Notes: generated from the letters alone by a model not told the origin. A DNA stretch of 64,000 nucleotides from JAXLYX01 sp046351215 (GCA_046351215.1 JAXLYX010000020.1:42697-106696), one strand, 5' to 3'. Shown: positions 1 to 8,972, numbered from the stretch's first letter. Translations and numbers: made by a program.

Positions 1-147
1 GGCAGCGACATCGCGCTCCGCGACTTCGCCTTCCACGAGCTGGCCCGCGAGACCGGCAAGGATCTCGGCCACGTCCCGGGCTCCGACTCGCGCACGGCCG
101 CTCGCGTCCGCAAGCAGTACGAGCAGATCGTCGATCGCGGGCGCTGA
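1..147 (+). CDS. C-terminal end of an unidentified protein (cut by the window edge)
   Basis: Reading frame 1 is open from the first base to a TGA at 145-147 and encodes 48 residues ending in QYEQIVDRGR. The piece is charged and helical looking, with no motif I can assign. It is convergent with the ABC-F gene, and its stop codon lies inside the inverted repeat at 143-158. Codon use is GC-rich in third positions, like the rest of the window, which supports coding. Function unknown. Confidence 0.55.
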   Translation, partial: GSDIALRDFAFHELARETGKDLGHVPGSDSRTAARVRKQYEQIVDRGR

Positions 148-158
148 GGGGCCTCAGC
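143..158. terminator. Compact inverted repeat between convergent genes, holding both stop codons
   Basis: GCTGAGG at 143-149 is the exact reverse complement of CCTCAGC at 152-158, with 2 bases between. The TGA of the left gene (145-147) and the TGA of uup (154-156 on the minus strand) are both inside the arms. A bidirectional terminator role is inferred; there is no clear T-run on either side. Confidence 0.45.
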
Positions 159-2067
159 CCTCGCGTCGCGCCTCGAGGTCGGACCAGCGCTCGACGAGGC
201 GCTCGACCTCCTCCTTCGCACGGTCGCGCTTCGCCACCAGGGCCGGCACCTCGGCCGCGCGTTTCGCGTAGACCTCGGGATCGCCGAGCTCCGCCTCGAG
301 CGTCGCGAGCTCCGCTTCCGCCTTCTCGATGGCCGGGAGGATCCCCTCGAGCTCGATCCGCTCCTTGTAGGTGAGCCCCTTCTTCGCCTTCTCCGGGGCC
401 TTCTCGGGCTCCACCTTGGGCGTCGGCTTCGCGGGCGGCGGCTCGGAGGCGCGCGAGGCCGCCTCGGCCTGGGCGCGGAGCGAACGGTAGGTCTCGTAGT
501 TGCCCTGGTAGAGCACGACCTTCCCATCGCCCTCGAACGCGAGGATCCCGGTCGCCACGCGATCGAGGAAATAGCGATCGTGGCTGACGACGAGGGCGCT
601 CGCGTTCGCTTCCACGATCATCGACTCGAGCGAGCTCAGCGTGGCCACGTCGAGATCGTTCGTGGGCTCGTCGAGGAGCAGGAGGTTCGCCGGCGAGAGC
701 AGCAGCTTCGCGAGGGAGACGCGGGCCCGCTCGCCGCCGGAGAGCGCACCGACGCGGGTGCGCAGCCGCTCGGGCGCGAAGAGGAAGCGCGAGAGGTAGG
801 TACGCACGTCGACCGTCTCGCCGCCGAGGTCGAGCTTCGTGCGATCGCCCGCGACGTTCTCCTGGATCGACTTGTCGTCGAGGAGGCCACTCCGGCCCTG
901 GTCGAAGTACGCGATGCGGGTGTTCTTCCCGAGCACGACCTGGCCGCGCGTCGGCGAGAGCTCGCCCGTGAGGAGGCGGAGCAACGTCGTCTTGCCGGCG
1001 CCGTTCGGTCCCACGATGCCGATGCGCTCGCCCTTCCGCAGCGAGAGCGTGAGCTCCCGGATCAGCGTGCGGCCCGCGAGCTCGATGCCGACGTGGTCGA
1101 GATCGAGGATCGTCCCGCCGAGGCGCGTGGTGTCCATCGAGAGGGAGACCGTGCGCTCGCGCGTCGGACCCGTCTCCGAGAGCGCGGCGTTCGCGCGTTC
1201 GACGCGGGCCTTCTGCTTCGTCGTGCGGGCGGCCGGCGAGCGACGGAGCCAGTCGAGCTCGGTGCGGAGGAAGTTCTTCCGGTTCGCCTCCACGCGCTCC
1301 TCGTGGGCGAGGCGCTCGGCCTTCATCTCGAGGTAGCGGTCCCAGCCCCCGTCGTACGAGTGCAGGCGTCCGTTCTCGAGCTCGAGCGTCCGCTCGACGA
1401 CCCGATCGAGGAAATACCGATCGTGCGTCACGAGGAGGAGCGCTCCGCGGAAGCTCTCGGCGAGGTACTCCTCGAGCCACTCGATCGTGTCGACGTCGAG
1501 GTGGTTCGTCGGCTCGTCGAGGATCGCGAGCGCGGGCGAGGCGACGAGCAGCCGGGCGAGCGCGACGCGACGCTTCTCGCCACCGCTCATCGTGCCGACC
1601 GTCCGACTCGGATCCGCGATGCCGAGATGGGCGAGCATGCTGCGGGCCTCGTGCCCCGCGTCCCAGCCGCCGTGGCGCTCGACGTCGGCCGCCGCTTCCG
1701 CCTGCGCGGCGAGGTGCGCGTCGAGGTCGCCCTCGCCCTTCGCGAGCGCCGCGCTCGCCGCTTCGTGCCGGGCGGTGGCGGCCTTCCACGCCGCGAGGCC
1801 GCTCTCGACGATCGCGAGCGCGGTCGCGTCGGGATCGAGCGCCGGCTCCTGCTCGAGGTACTCGACCTCGGCGCTGCGCCGGACGGCGACCGTGCCCGAG
1901 TCGGGCGTGTCGAGCCCGGCGAGGATGCGCGCGAGCGAGCTCTTGCCGCTGCCGTTGTTGCCGACCAGACCGACGCGCTCGCCCGAACGGATCGAGACGC
2001 TCACTCCGTCGAGCAGCACGCGCGTCCCGAAGGACTTCACGAGGTCGGTGGCGACGAGGACGGGCAT
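154..2067 (-). CDS. uup: ABC-F family ATPase, Uup type
   Basis: 637 residues with two ABC ATPase domains and no membrane segment, the ABC-F layout. First Walker A GNNGSGKS at 36-43, signature SGGEKRR from 161, Walker B LAILDEP near 180. A charged linker (about 245-300) precedes the second Walker A GPNGAGKT from 353. After the second domain comes an Ala/Pro/Lys-rich spacer and a C-terminal coiled coil (about 565-637) starting LTYKERIELEGI, the extension that marks Uup within ABC-F. Family members act on the ribosome; Uup also has been linked to DNA branch structures and transposon excision in E. coli. The gene follows the Ser/Thr kinase by 30 bases on the same strand. Confidence 0.88.
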   Translation of the reverse strand: MPVLVATDLVKSFGTRVLLDGVSVSIRSGERVGLVGNNGSGKSSLARILAGLDTPDSGTVAVRRSAEVEYLEQEPALDPDATALAIVESGLAAWKAATARHEAASAALAKGEGDLDAHLAAQAEAAADVERHGGWDAGHEARSMLAHLGIADPSRTVGTMSGGEKRRVALARLLVASPALAILDEPTNHLDVDTIEWLEEYLAESFRGALLLVTHDRYFLDRVVERTLELENGRLHSYDGGWDRYLEMKAERLAHEERVEANRKNFLRTELDWLRRSPAARTTKQKARVERANAALSETGPTRERTVSLSMDTTRLGGTILDLDHVGIELAGRTLIRELTLSLRKGERIGIVGPNGAGKTTLLRLLTGELSPTRGQVVLGKNTRIAYFDQGRSGLLDDKSIQENVAGDRTKLDLGGETVDVRTYLSRFLFAPERLRTRVGALSGGERARVSLAKLLLSPANLLLLDEPTNDLDVATLSSLESMIVEANASALVVSHDRYFLDRVATGILAFEGDGKVVLYQGNYETYRSLRAQAEAASRASEPPPAKPTPKVEPEKAPEKAKKGLTYKERIELEGILPAIEKAEAELATLEAELGDPEVYAKRAAEVPALVAKRDRAKEEVERLVERWSDLEARREG

Positions 2068-2097
2068 GGGGAGCCCTGCCCTACCACGCCGGAGGCC

Positions 2098-3390
2098 CTA
2101 GAGCGAGCGGCCGATCCAGTAGGAAAGCGTCCCTGCGACGAGGGCCGCGACGACGGCGAGCAGCCAGGGAAGGCCTCGCTTCACCTGGGCCGCGAAGCCC
2201 GCCTCGGGCGGGATCGACGGCTGCCGGACGCGCCCGAGCTGATCGAAGGGCAGCCCGCCGAGCGGCTGCGCGGCGTCGGAGCGGACGACGTCCGGGATCG
2301 TCCCGTCGTCGTTCCTCCCCTTCGTCGGGAAGCGCACGGAGGGATCGGAGCGCGTGGCGCCGTCGTCGAGCGCGATCTCGCCGCTCTGGCTCTCGCTGAC
2401 CGAGCTCCGGATCTCGCGCATCTCGCGCTCGGAGATCACGACGGAGGTCGTGTCCTGACGACGACGCTCCTTGGACCTCCGCGGTCCCGGGAGGTGGAGG
2501 CGGATCGGCATCGGCGGAAGCTGCTCGATCGCGCGCAGCATCTCCCCGGCGTTCTTGAAGCGTTCGCCCGGATCCTTCGCCAGGGCCTTGCGGACCACGG
2601 CCTCGAGCTTCGGATGGACCTCGAGGCCCGAGCGCACGCTCGTGAGCGACGGCACCTTCTCGAAGAGGTGGGCGCGCAGGAGCTCGGAGCGGCGGTCGTA
2701 GTCGAAGGGACGGCGGTCCGCGAGCAGCTCGAAGAGCACGGTGCCGACGGCGTACACGTCGGCGCGGACGTCGAGCGAGACGCCCGTGATCTGCTCGGGC
2801 GCCATGTACGCCGGAGTGCCCACGATGCGCCCCTTGCGCGTCAGGGTCGATTCGGCCGAGAGCTCGTCGATCGAGAGGAACTTCGCGAGGCCGAAGTCGA
2901 GGATCTTCACCGCCGAGTCGGCGTCGAGGTTCTTCGGGAGGAAGATGTTCGCCGGCTTCAGGTCCCGATGGACGATCTGCAGCTCGTGGGCGAAGGCGAG
3001 GCCCTGGAGGACGGCTCGGACGATCTCGATGACGCGCTCCGGCTCGACCGGCCCGCGCTGCATCCGATCCTCGAGCGTCTCGCCCTCGAGGAGCTCCATC
3101 GCGATGTAGGTGATGTCGTCCACCACGCCGAAATCGGCGATGTGCACGATCGAGGGATGCGTGAGCCGCGTCAGCGCCCGGGCCTCGCGCTCGAACCTCC
3201 GCTTGAGCGACGAGATCCGGCCGAGGTTCTCGTGGAGGACCTTCACCGCGACCGGCTTGTCGCGGTTCGGGTGGCGCGCACGGTAGACGATGCCGGTCGC
3301 CCCGGCCCCGATCCGGGACTCGAGTCGGTATCCGTCGATCACCCGGCCGAGGAGCGGGTCTCCGCGCGGAGGCTCGGTCGTGTTTGCCAC
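2098..3390 (-). CDS. Ser/Thr protein kinase with C-terminal membrane anchor
   Basis: 430 residues. A Hanks-type kinase domain occupies about 15-290: glycine loop IGAGATGIVY, ATP-binding Lys in AVKVL, catalytic IVHRDLKPANIF, DFG as ILDFGLAKF and the GTPAYMAPEQ activation-loop end. A disordered stretch follows, then one membrane helix at the very C-terminus (LPWLLAVVAALVAGTLSYWIG), so the kinase faces the cytoplasm. The substrate is unknown. A GTG at 3405 is in frame, but I chose the GTG at 3390 because a -10 like TATCCT (3397-3402) lies exactly 6 bases upstream of it, so transcription would start on this codon. Confidence 0.88.
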   Translation of the reverse strand: MANTTEPPRGDPLLGRVIDGYRLESRIGAGATGIVYRARHPNRDKPVAVKVLHENLGRISSLKRRFEREARALTRLTHPSIVHIADFGVVDDITYIAMELLEGETLEDRMQRGPVEPERVIEIVRAVLQGLAFAHELQIVHRDLKPANIFLPKNLDADSAVKILDFGLAKFLSIDELSAESTLTRKGRIVGTPAYMAPEQITGVSLDVRADVYAVGTVLFELLADRRPFDYDRRSELLRAHLFEKVPSLTSVRSGLEVHPKLEAVVRKALAKDPGERFKNAGEMLRAIEQLPPMPIRLHLPGPRRSKERRRQDTTSVVISEREMREIRSSVSESQSGEIALDDGATRSDPSVRFPTKGRNDDGTIPDVVRSDAAQPLGGLPFDQLGRVRQPSIPPEAGFAAQVKRGLPWLLAVVAALVAGTLSYWIGRSL

Positions 3391-3396
3391 GGCGCG

Positions 3397-3402
3397 AGGA
3401 TA
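3397..3402 (-). promoter_or_regulatory. -10 box giving a leaderless kinase mRNA
   Basis: TATCCT on the minus strand, 6 bases before the GTG at 3390. No convincing -35 is seen 17 bases upstream. It belongs to the recurring pattern described in the findings. Confidence 0.35.
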
Positions 3403-3454
3403 CACCAGCGTCGGGCCCTCGGGTGGCCCCTTCGGCGATCGCCCGAAAGGCGGA

Positions 3455-3979
3455 TCACTCGACGAGGCGCGGCAACAGCTCGGCGAAGTTGCAGGGCCGA
3501 TGACGGATGTCGAGCTGGGAGGCGAGGATGCCCTCCCAGGCGTCGCGCACGGCGCCCGTCGACCCCGGCAGCGCGAAGACGTAGGTGCCGTTCACGACCC
3601 CGGCCGTGGCCCTCGATTGGACCGTCGACGTCCCGATCTTCTTGAAGCTCAGGTACCGGAAGAGCTCCCCGAAACCGGGGATGAGCTTCTCGCAGACCTC
3701 CTCGACGGCCTCGGGGGTGACGTCCCGACCGGTGACCCCGGTCCCGCCGGTGGTGACGATCACCTCGACCCCCGGGTCGGAGGCCCAGCGGCGGAGCTCG
3801 TCGGCGATCGTCTCGCGATCGTCCTTCACGATCTTCTTCGCGACGACCTCGTGCCCCGCGGAGGTCGCGAGCTCCACGAGGGTCTTCCCGGAGCGGTCGT
3901 CGGCCTCCGTGCGGGTGTCGGAGACGGTGAGGACCGCGATGCGGACCGGGCGGAAGGGACGGGACTCGTCGATGGACAT
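3455..3979 (-). CDS. moaB: MoaB/MogA-type molybdopterin adenylyltransferase
   Basis: 174 residues, the usual size for MoaB. It belongs to the family that adenylylates molybdopterin before molybdenum insertion in molybdenum cofactor synthesis. The fold signature is visible: VLTVSDTRTEADDRSG near the start, the TTGGTGVTGRD loop that holds the substrate, and the PGSTGAVRDAW motif near the C-terminus. The start ATG lies 3 bases after the stop of the dipeptidase gene, so both are probably one transcript, although no other molybdenum cofactor gene is in the window. In some bacteria MoaB is inactive, so activity cannot be taken for granted. Confidence 0.85.
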   Translation of the reverse strand: MSIDESRPFRPVRIAVLTVSDTRTEADDRSGKTLVELATSAGHEVVAKKIVKDDRETIADELRRWASDPGVEVIVTTGGTGVTGRDVTPEAVEEVCEKLIPGFGELFRYLSFKKIGTSTVQSRATAGVVNGTYVFALPGSTGAVRDAWEGILASQLDIRHRPCNFAELLPRLVE

Positions 3980-3982
3980 GGC

Positions 3983-5053
3983 TCAACCTCGGATGGCTTC
4001 GACGACGCGGAGGAAATTGCCGGAGAGGAACTTGCGGATCGTGTCCTCTCCCATGCCCCGGCGCAGCATCTCCTGGACGACCCGCGGGTAGTCGAGGGGG
4101 CTCGCGACGTCGGCGGGCGGCACGATCATGCCGTCGAAATCGCTGCCGAGGCTCACGTGATCGTCTCCGACGAGGCGGATCACGTACTCCACGTGGTCGA
4201 CGAAATGCTTCACGGAGCAGGCGGCACGCGCGAGGAAATCGCTCTGGAGCATGATGCCGATCGTGCCGCCGGAGTCGGCGATCGCGCGGATCTGCGGATC
4301 CGTGAGGTTGCGCCAGTGCGGATGCACCGCGTCGATGCCGGTGTGCGTGACGATGAGCGGCAGCGTGCGGTCGTGCGCGCGCACGGCGTCGAAGAAGGAC
4401 TTCCGGCCGATGTGCGCGAGATCGACGAGCGTGCGGATCGAGTCGAGCTTGCGGACGTAGTCGACCCCGAGCTCCGTGAGCCGGTCGTCCTTGCGGAGGG
4501 CCGGGGCGCTGGTCGCGCCGATCCCGGAATTCGTGAGGTGGACGATGGTCACGCGCACGACGTCGAGGTTCGCGAGTCGATCGAGCGCCGAGACGTCGTG
4601 GTCGAGGGCGTTGCCCCCCTGGACGCCGATGAACGCGGCGTGCTTGCCCATCGCCCGCGCGGCCCGGTATTCGGCGACCGTGCGCACGTGCGTGACGCGC
4701 GAGGACGCGTCCGCGAGGATCCGCTTCAGCGCGTCGAGGTTCCGGAAGAACGTGCGGAGGCGGCTCGCGGCCGGCCGGTAGGGATTGGTCGTGATCACCC
4801 AGGTCGCGCCCGAGAGCCCGGCCTCGATGGCGCGCGGGAGATCGGTGTGGCCGTAGAAGGCGCGGCCGAGCAGGCCTCCTCGGTGCCTGCGCGCGAGGTC
4901 GTAGCGGAGGATGCGGTGCCAGAGGAACGTGTCGAGGTGCAGGTCGATCACGTCCGAGGCGAGGTAGAGGTCGACCGCCTCCTTCGAGACGCCGAGCTCC
5001 CTGGCCCAGAGCGCGGGCTCCTTCGGTCGCGCAGCGTCGAGCTCGCCTCCCAT
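3983..5053 (-). CDS. M19 (renal/membrane-type) dipeptidase with altered metal ligand
   Basis: 356 residues of the metallo-dipeptidase M19 family, which hydrolyses dipeptides with two zinc ions in a TIM barrel. The HxD pair is H39/D41 (DLHLDT); later ligands appear as LVDLAHIGRKS, IVTHTGIDAVHPHWRNL and VSLGSDFDG. At the place of the bridging glutamate (usually GVEGG) this protein has GVQGG, Gln145, so zinc bridging may be lost. No signal peptide is seen. The open frame extends upstream, but the ATG at 5053 has GGGAGGTGG just before it. A TAGGAT box lies further upstream (near 5082-5087). Coupled to moaB. Confidence 0.82.
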   Translation of the reverse strand: MGGELDAARPKEPALWARELGVSKEAVDLYLASDVIDLHLDTFLWHRILRYDLARRHRGGLLGRAFYGHTDLPRAIEAGLSGATWVITTNPYRPAASRLRTFFRNLDALKRILADASSRVTHVRTVAEYRAARAMGKHAAFIGVQGGNALDHDVSALDRLANLDVVRVTIVHLTNSGIGATSAPALRKDDRLTELGVDYVRKLDSIRTLVDLAHIGRKSFFDAVRAHDRTLPLIVTHTGIDAVHPHWRNLTDPQIRAIADSGGTIGIMLQSDFLARAACSVKHFVDHVEYVIRLVGDDHVSLGSDFDGMIVPPADVASPLDYPRVVQEMLRRGMGEDTIRKFLSGNFLRVVEAIRG

Positions 5054-5158
5054 CCACCACCTCCCATCCACGGATGGCCGGCATCCTACCAGCCCGTCCC
5101 CCCGCGGGAAGGCTCGGAGTCTCCCCATGGCCACGTTGCGGCCCCCCCGGTCGGGGAG

Positions 5159-5164
5159 TAGCGT
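5159..5164 (+). promoter_or_regulatory. -10-like box just upstream of kup
   Basis: TAGCGT, 10 bases before the ATG at 5175. This is consistent with a very short 5' leader, and argues against the in-frame ATG at 5127, which lies upstream of the box. Confidence 0.28.
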
Positions 5165-5174
5165 CCCCCGCCGT

Positions 5175-7109
5175 ATGAGCGAAGGAAGCGGTTCCCACGG
5201 CCACGGCCCGGCCGATCCCCAAGGTCTCGACCTGGTCCTCCGAGCCATCGGCGCGGTCGGCGTCGTCTACGGCGACATCGGCACCTCGCCGCTCTACGCG
5301 CTCAAGGAGTGCTTCGCGGGAGAGCACGGGCTCCGTGCGACCGATCCCTCGGTGCTCGGCGTCGTCTCGCTCTTCTGCTGGTCGCTGATCTGCGTCGTCG
5401 TGGTCAAGTACCTCACGTTCCTGATGCAGGCCGACAACCACGGCGAGGGCGGCATCCTCGCCCTGCTCGCGCTCGTGCAACAGAAGCAGGCGACCCCGCA
5501 GGGCAAGCAGCCGACGACGCTGGCGGCGAAGGGCCTCCTGCTCGCGGGCCTCTTCGGAGCCGCGCTCCTCTACGGCGACGGCATGATCACGCCCGCCATC
5601 TCCGTGCTCTCCGCGGTCGAGGGCCTCGGCCGGGCGACGCCCCACGATCCCGGGATGCTCACGCCCTACATCCTGCCGATCACGATCGTCATCCTCTTCA
5701 TGCTCTTCGTCTTCCAGTCCGGCGGTACGAAGAAGGTCGGCGCCGTCTTCGGCCCGGTGATGATCACGTGGTTCACGTGCATCGCGCTCGCCGGCATCCC
5801 GTGGATCCTGAAGCGCCCCGACATCCTCCACTCGCTCGACCCGCGGCATGGCCTCTACTTCCTCACGCACCACCAGTGGAAGGGCTTCCTCGTCCTCGGC
5901 AGCGTCGTGCTCTGCGTGACCGGCGGCGAGGCGCTCTACGCCGACATGGGCCACTTCGGCCGCAAGCCGATCCGCCTCGCCTGGTACGCGATCGTCTTCC
6001 CGGCCCTCGCGGTGAACTACCTCGGCCAGGGAGCTCGCCTGCTCCACATCGGCCACGAGGGGGTCGAGGACAGCTTCTACGGCGTCTTCCCCGAGTGGGC
6101 CGTGCTCCCGATGGTCGTCCTCGCGACCCTCGCCACGGTCGTGGCCTCGCAGGCCCTGATCTCCGGCGCCTTCTCCCTCTCGCGCCAGGCGATCCAGCTC
6201 GGCTTCTCGCCGCGCATGACGATCGTCCACACGTCGGAGGACACGGAGGGCGAGATCTACGTGCCCGAGATCAACTGGCTCCTGATGATCTCCTGCATCG
6301 GCCTCGTCGTCGGCTTCCGCTCCTCGTCGAACCTGGCCGCGGCCTACGGCATCGCGGTGACGGGCACGATGATGATCACCTCCGTCCTCTTCTTCGCCGC
6401 GATGCGGCCGAAGTGGGGCACGGCGAAGACGGCGGCGCTGGTCGTCTTCTTCCTCGTGTTCGACCTCGCGTTCTTCGGCGCGAACGTCGTGAAGATCGCC
6501 CACGGCGGCTGGTTCCCCCTCCTCGTCGGCGCGATCTTCTTCGCCGTGATGACGACCTGGAAGCGCGGCCGCGGAGCGCTCTTCGACTACATCCAGGCGC
6601 AGACGAAGCCCCTGCAGCAGTTCATGAGCGACCTCGAGACCAGCCCGCCCCATCGCGTGGACGGGACGGCGGTCGTCATGACCTCGAGCACGACGGGTGC
6701 GCCGCCGATCCTCGTGCACCACCTCCTCCACAACAAGGTGCTGCACGAGAACATCGTGCTCCTCTCGATCGTCACCGAGCGCGTCCCCGAGATCTCCGCC
6801 TCGAGCCGCGTCCGCCTCAAGGAGCTCGGCGGCGGCTTCTATCACGTGGTCGCGAAGTACGGCTTCATGCAGACGCCCAACGTCATGGAGATCCTCGAAC
6901 GGGTCCGCGAGGGCGGAGTCGACACGAGCCTCGAGTCGACGACCTTCTTCCTCGGCCGCGAGACGCTGCTCTCGGGTGGGAAGAGCGGGCTCATGAATTG
7001 GCGCAAGAGCCTCTTCGCCTTCCTCTCCCGCAACGCCCTCCCCGCGACGCACTTCTTCAAGATCCCGTCCGACCGCGTCGTCGAGATCGGCATGCAGATC
7101 CCGCTCTGA
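5175..7109 (+). CDS. kup: Kup/HAK/KT potassium uptake transporter
   Basis: 644 residues, close to the about 620-residue Kup proteins. These are low-affinity, proton-coupled K+ importers of the inner membrane. The family start GAVGVVYGDIGTSPLYALKE is near residue 25, followed by LYGDGMITPAISVLSAVEG, SNLAAAYGIAVTGTMMITS and about twelve hydrophobic segments up to about residue 460. A cytoplasmic C-terminal domain follows (LHNKVLHENIVLLSIVTERVP). An in-frame ATG at 5127 is possible, but 5175 starts right before the conserved N-terminus. Divergent from the dipeptidase gene and part of the window's strong K+ theme (kdp, mscS, antiporters). Confidence 0.93.
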   Translation: MSEGSGSHGHGPADPQGLDLVLRAIGAVGVVYGDIGTSPLYALKECFAGEHGLRATDPSVLGVVSLFCWSLICVVVVKYLTFLMQADNHGEGGILALLALVQQKQATPQGKQPTTLAAKGLLLAGLFGAALLYGDGMITPAISVLSAVEGLGRATPHDPGMLTPYILPITIVILFMLFVFQSGGTKKVGAVFGPVMITWFTCIALAGIPWILKRPDILHSLDPRHGLYFLTHHQWKGFLVLGSVVLCVTGGEALYADMGHFGRKPIRLAWYAIVFPALAVNYLGQGARLLHIGHEGVEDSFYGVFPEWAVLPMVVLATLATVVASQALISGAFSLSRQAIQLGFSPRMTIVHTSEDTEGEIYVPEINWLLMISCIGLVVGFRSSSNLAAAYGIAVTGTMMITSVLFFAAMRPKWGTAKTAALVVFFLVFDLAFFGANVVKIAHGGWFPLLVGAIFFAVMTTWKRGRGALFDYIQAQTKPLQQFMSDLETSPPHRVDGTAVVMTSSTTGAPPILVHHLLHNKVLHENIVLLSIVTERVPEISASSRVRLKELGGGFYHVVAKYGFMQTPNVMEILERVREGGVDTSLESTTFFLGRETLLSGGKSGLMNWRKSLFAFLSRNALPATHFFKIPSDRVVEIGMQIPL

Positions 7110-7162
7110 GCGGGACGCGTACGAGGAGAGCTGGCCCGGTCGGGGACTCGAAGCGCCCGGAG

Positions 7163-8128
7163 CTACATCCCGGCGTGCTTCTTCACGTTGGACGCCTTCC
7201 AACGTAGCCCTGGGCTGCAGGCGATGCGCCGTCGGAGCTCCTCGTCGGTGGTGAGCAGCTCGGCCTCGATCTCCCCGTCGCCGTTGAGTCGCTCGAGGAA
7301 TCGGGCCTCGTCCACGGACAGCGGGAGGACCGCCGCCAAGAGAGCGCGCGTCTCGTCGAGGAGCGCCGCGGTCCAACGGTCGACGTCGCGGTCGTCGGGC
7401 CGGATGTCCTGCCGCAGCATCGGCATGAGCTGCCGCTTCACGTCAGCGACGCTCGTCGTCACGTCGGCAGCCGAGACGGTCCGCCAATCGACCCGGTTGA
7501 TGCCGCCGTAGACGACGAACGCGATGCGGAGCTTCTCTCGATCGAACGTACCGTGGGCGAGCAGCTCGCGGGCGTCGAAGACGTCGCGGCTCGCACCACG
7601 CGCGAGGAGAGCCGCGAGCTTCCCGGCTGCCAGCTCGTGAGGATCGAGCAGGTTGCATTGCTTGACTCGGTCGCCGAGGAACTCCCTCGAATCGCGCGGC
7701 TCCGCGTCCCAGAGCGGGACGCGGAGCATGTAGTTGACGTCGACCTCGATGATCGCCGGACGACCGAGCGAGGAGGTGTACGAGAGCCTCCACTTCCCGC
7801 CGGCGTGCTCGTCCGGCGCGCGCTTCACGGTCAGCCCGAGACGAGAAGCGACTTGCGACAGCGCGGACTCTACCTTCGGGCGCTCGGCCATCATCGCCTC
7901 GCGATCGGCGCCTCCGATGTAGTTGACGTCGACGTCGACCGAGAGCCGGGGCAGCTCGAAGAGGAATAGGTTCAGCGCGGTCCCTCCCTTGAGCGCCACG
8001 CGCGGGCCGAGGAAAGGGTGCGCGGCCACGAGGTTCAACAGCCGGACCAGCATCGACACCTTCTCGAGCGAATCGAGAGGGAAGCCGGTGTCCCTGGCCG
8101 CGCGCTGGAGCTGCTCGCGCGTGCGCAT
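7163..8128 (-). CDS. AbiEii-type nucleotidyltransferase toxin
   Basis: 321 residues of the AbiEii/AbiGii family (DUF1814), the toxin of type IV toxin-antitoxin and abortive infection systems. The DNA polymerase beta-like nucleotidyltransferase motif is complete: LKGGTALNLFLF (K47-G48-G49-T50) then RLSVDVDVNY with S63, D65 and D67, and a third acidic strand IIEVDVNYM. Known relatives block growth by adding nucleotides to tRNA or other targets; the target here cannot be read from sequence. The start ATG overlaps the antitoxin stop as TGATG (8126-8130), so translation is coupled. The longer upstream open frame is the antitoxin gene in another frame. Confidence 0.87.
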   Translation of the reverse strand: MRTREQLQRAARDTGFPLDSLEKVSMLVRLLNLVAAHPFLGPRVALKGGTALNLFLFELPRLSVDVDVNYIGGADREAMMAERPKVESALSQVASRLGLTVKRAPDEHAGGKWRLSYTSSLGRPAIIEVDVNYMLRVPLWDAEPRDSREFLGDRVKQCNLLDPHELAAGKLAALLARGASRDVFDARELLAHGTFDREKLRIAFVVYGGINRVDWRTVSAADVTTSVADVKRQLMPMLRQDIRPDDRDVDRWTAALLDETRALLAAVLPLSVDEARFLERLNGDGEIEAELLTTDEELRRRIACSPGLRWKASNVKKHAGM

Positions 8129-8916
8129 CAGGCGACCTCCTCCCAGCGCTCGTCGAGCACCCACTCGGGGACGATGAGGTTCCACGGACGGACGAGCCGC
8201 CCCGGGTCGCGGGACGCGTCCAGATAACGCGCCTGCTTCGGTGCGTGCGCGGCGAGGCGCTCGAGGTGGACCTCTTCGACGAAGAGGCGCTCGCGATGCC
8301 GCGAGAGGAAATAACCGACCCGCGCGGCCGTCACCGCCGATTCGAGCGCGAGCGCGTAGCGGATCACCGCCTCCAGATCGAAGAACTCGACCATCGCCAA
8401 CGAACGGAAGATCTCCTCCCAGCCACCACCGAGCGATGGAGAGTCGAGCATGTCGACCATCGCGCGCTCGCACGTGGAGACCCGCACGTCGCCACCGCCG
8501 CTCGGGACGCGCTCGACACCGCCGCCCATGTCGGGAAGCCGTGCGACCGACTCGGACGGCCGGACGGGCACGTACTCGACCGGACCGAAGCGGAATCCCC
8601 GCGTCGCATGCGTCGTGAGAAACGTGACCTGGCTCCAGATCGAGTAGGCGCGCCCGTGGAACTGGAGGGCGGCATGATGGCTCACGACCGCGTCGGGCGC
8701 GGCCTTCGTCGCGACGAGGAAGGGATCCACCGTCGTGGCGCTCGCCCCCGCCGGAGTCGCCACGTAGAGGCCGCGCCGGACCCTCGTGATGCGACCGCTC
8801 GCGACATGCTTGCGGAGCAGGCTGTCGACGGTGCGAGGGCTCGCGCTCCTTCGGCTGACTGCGTATTCCTCGTGCGTGAACACGGGGTGGGTCTGGAAGA
8901 ACTCCTCGGAGGTCAT
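8128..8916 (-). CDS. AbiEi-type antitoxin and autoregulator
   Basis: 262 residues. N-terminal winged helix typical of AbiEi (about 1-55: FFQTHPVFTHEEYAVS, SPRTVDSLLRKHVASG, RITRVRRGLYV), then the antitoxin domain (VSHHAALQFHGRAYSIWSQV, FLTTHATRGFRFGPVEYV, STCERAMVDMLD). In characterised AbiE systems this protein neutralises AbiEii without lasting contact (type IV) and represses its own operon by binding two inverted repeats. The order antitoxin-toxin and the two repeats upstream fit. The 5' region (8917-9010) is visibly more AT-rich than the surrounding genes, as expected for an acquired module. Confidence 0.86.
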   Translation of the reverse strand: MTSEEFFQTHPVFTHEEYAVSRRSASPRTVDSLLRKHVASGRITRVRRGLYVATPAGASATTVDPFLVATKAAPDAVVSHHAALQFHGRAYSIWSQVTFLTTHATRGFRFGPVEYVPVRPSESVARLPDMGGGVERVPSGGGDVRVSTCERAMVDMLDSPSLGGGWEEIFRSLAMVEFFDLEAVIRYALALESAVTAARVGYFLSRHRERLFVEEVHLERLAAHAPKQARYLDASRDPGRLVRPWNLIVPEWVLDERWEEVA

Positions 8917-8933
8917 TTTCCCATCATTGCGGC

Positions 8934-8956
8934 TACACGCACTCTGGGTGCGTGTA
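8934..8956. promoter_or_regulatory. Downstream AbiEi operator (23-bp inverted repeat)
   Basis: TACACGCAC (8934-8942), 5-base spacer, GTGCGTGTA (8948-8956): perfect 9-bp arms. It lies between the predicted transcription start and the antitoxin ATG. The core ACACGCAC-N5-GTGCGTGT is identical to the second copy at 9011-9035. Binding by AbiEi is inferred from the known system. Confidence 0.72.
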
Positions 8957-8972
8957 TTGCCGCTATTCCGCA

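Noticed and set aside
580..3645. Very long plus-strand open frame across the uup and kinase genes
   Set aside because: It is antisense to two well-supported genes; its translation is Arg/Glu/Asp-rich and without domain motifs, as is typical for antisense frames in high-GC DNA.
7110..7162. Terminator between kup and the AbiEii gene
   Set aside because: No inverted repeat beyond 4-5 bp and no T-run seen.
3339..7376. Minus-strand open frame of about 1345 codons over moaB, dipeptidase and kup
   Set aside because: It covers three recognised genes in other frames and has the low-complexity Arg-rich composition of a shadow.
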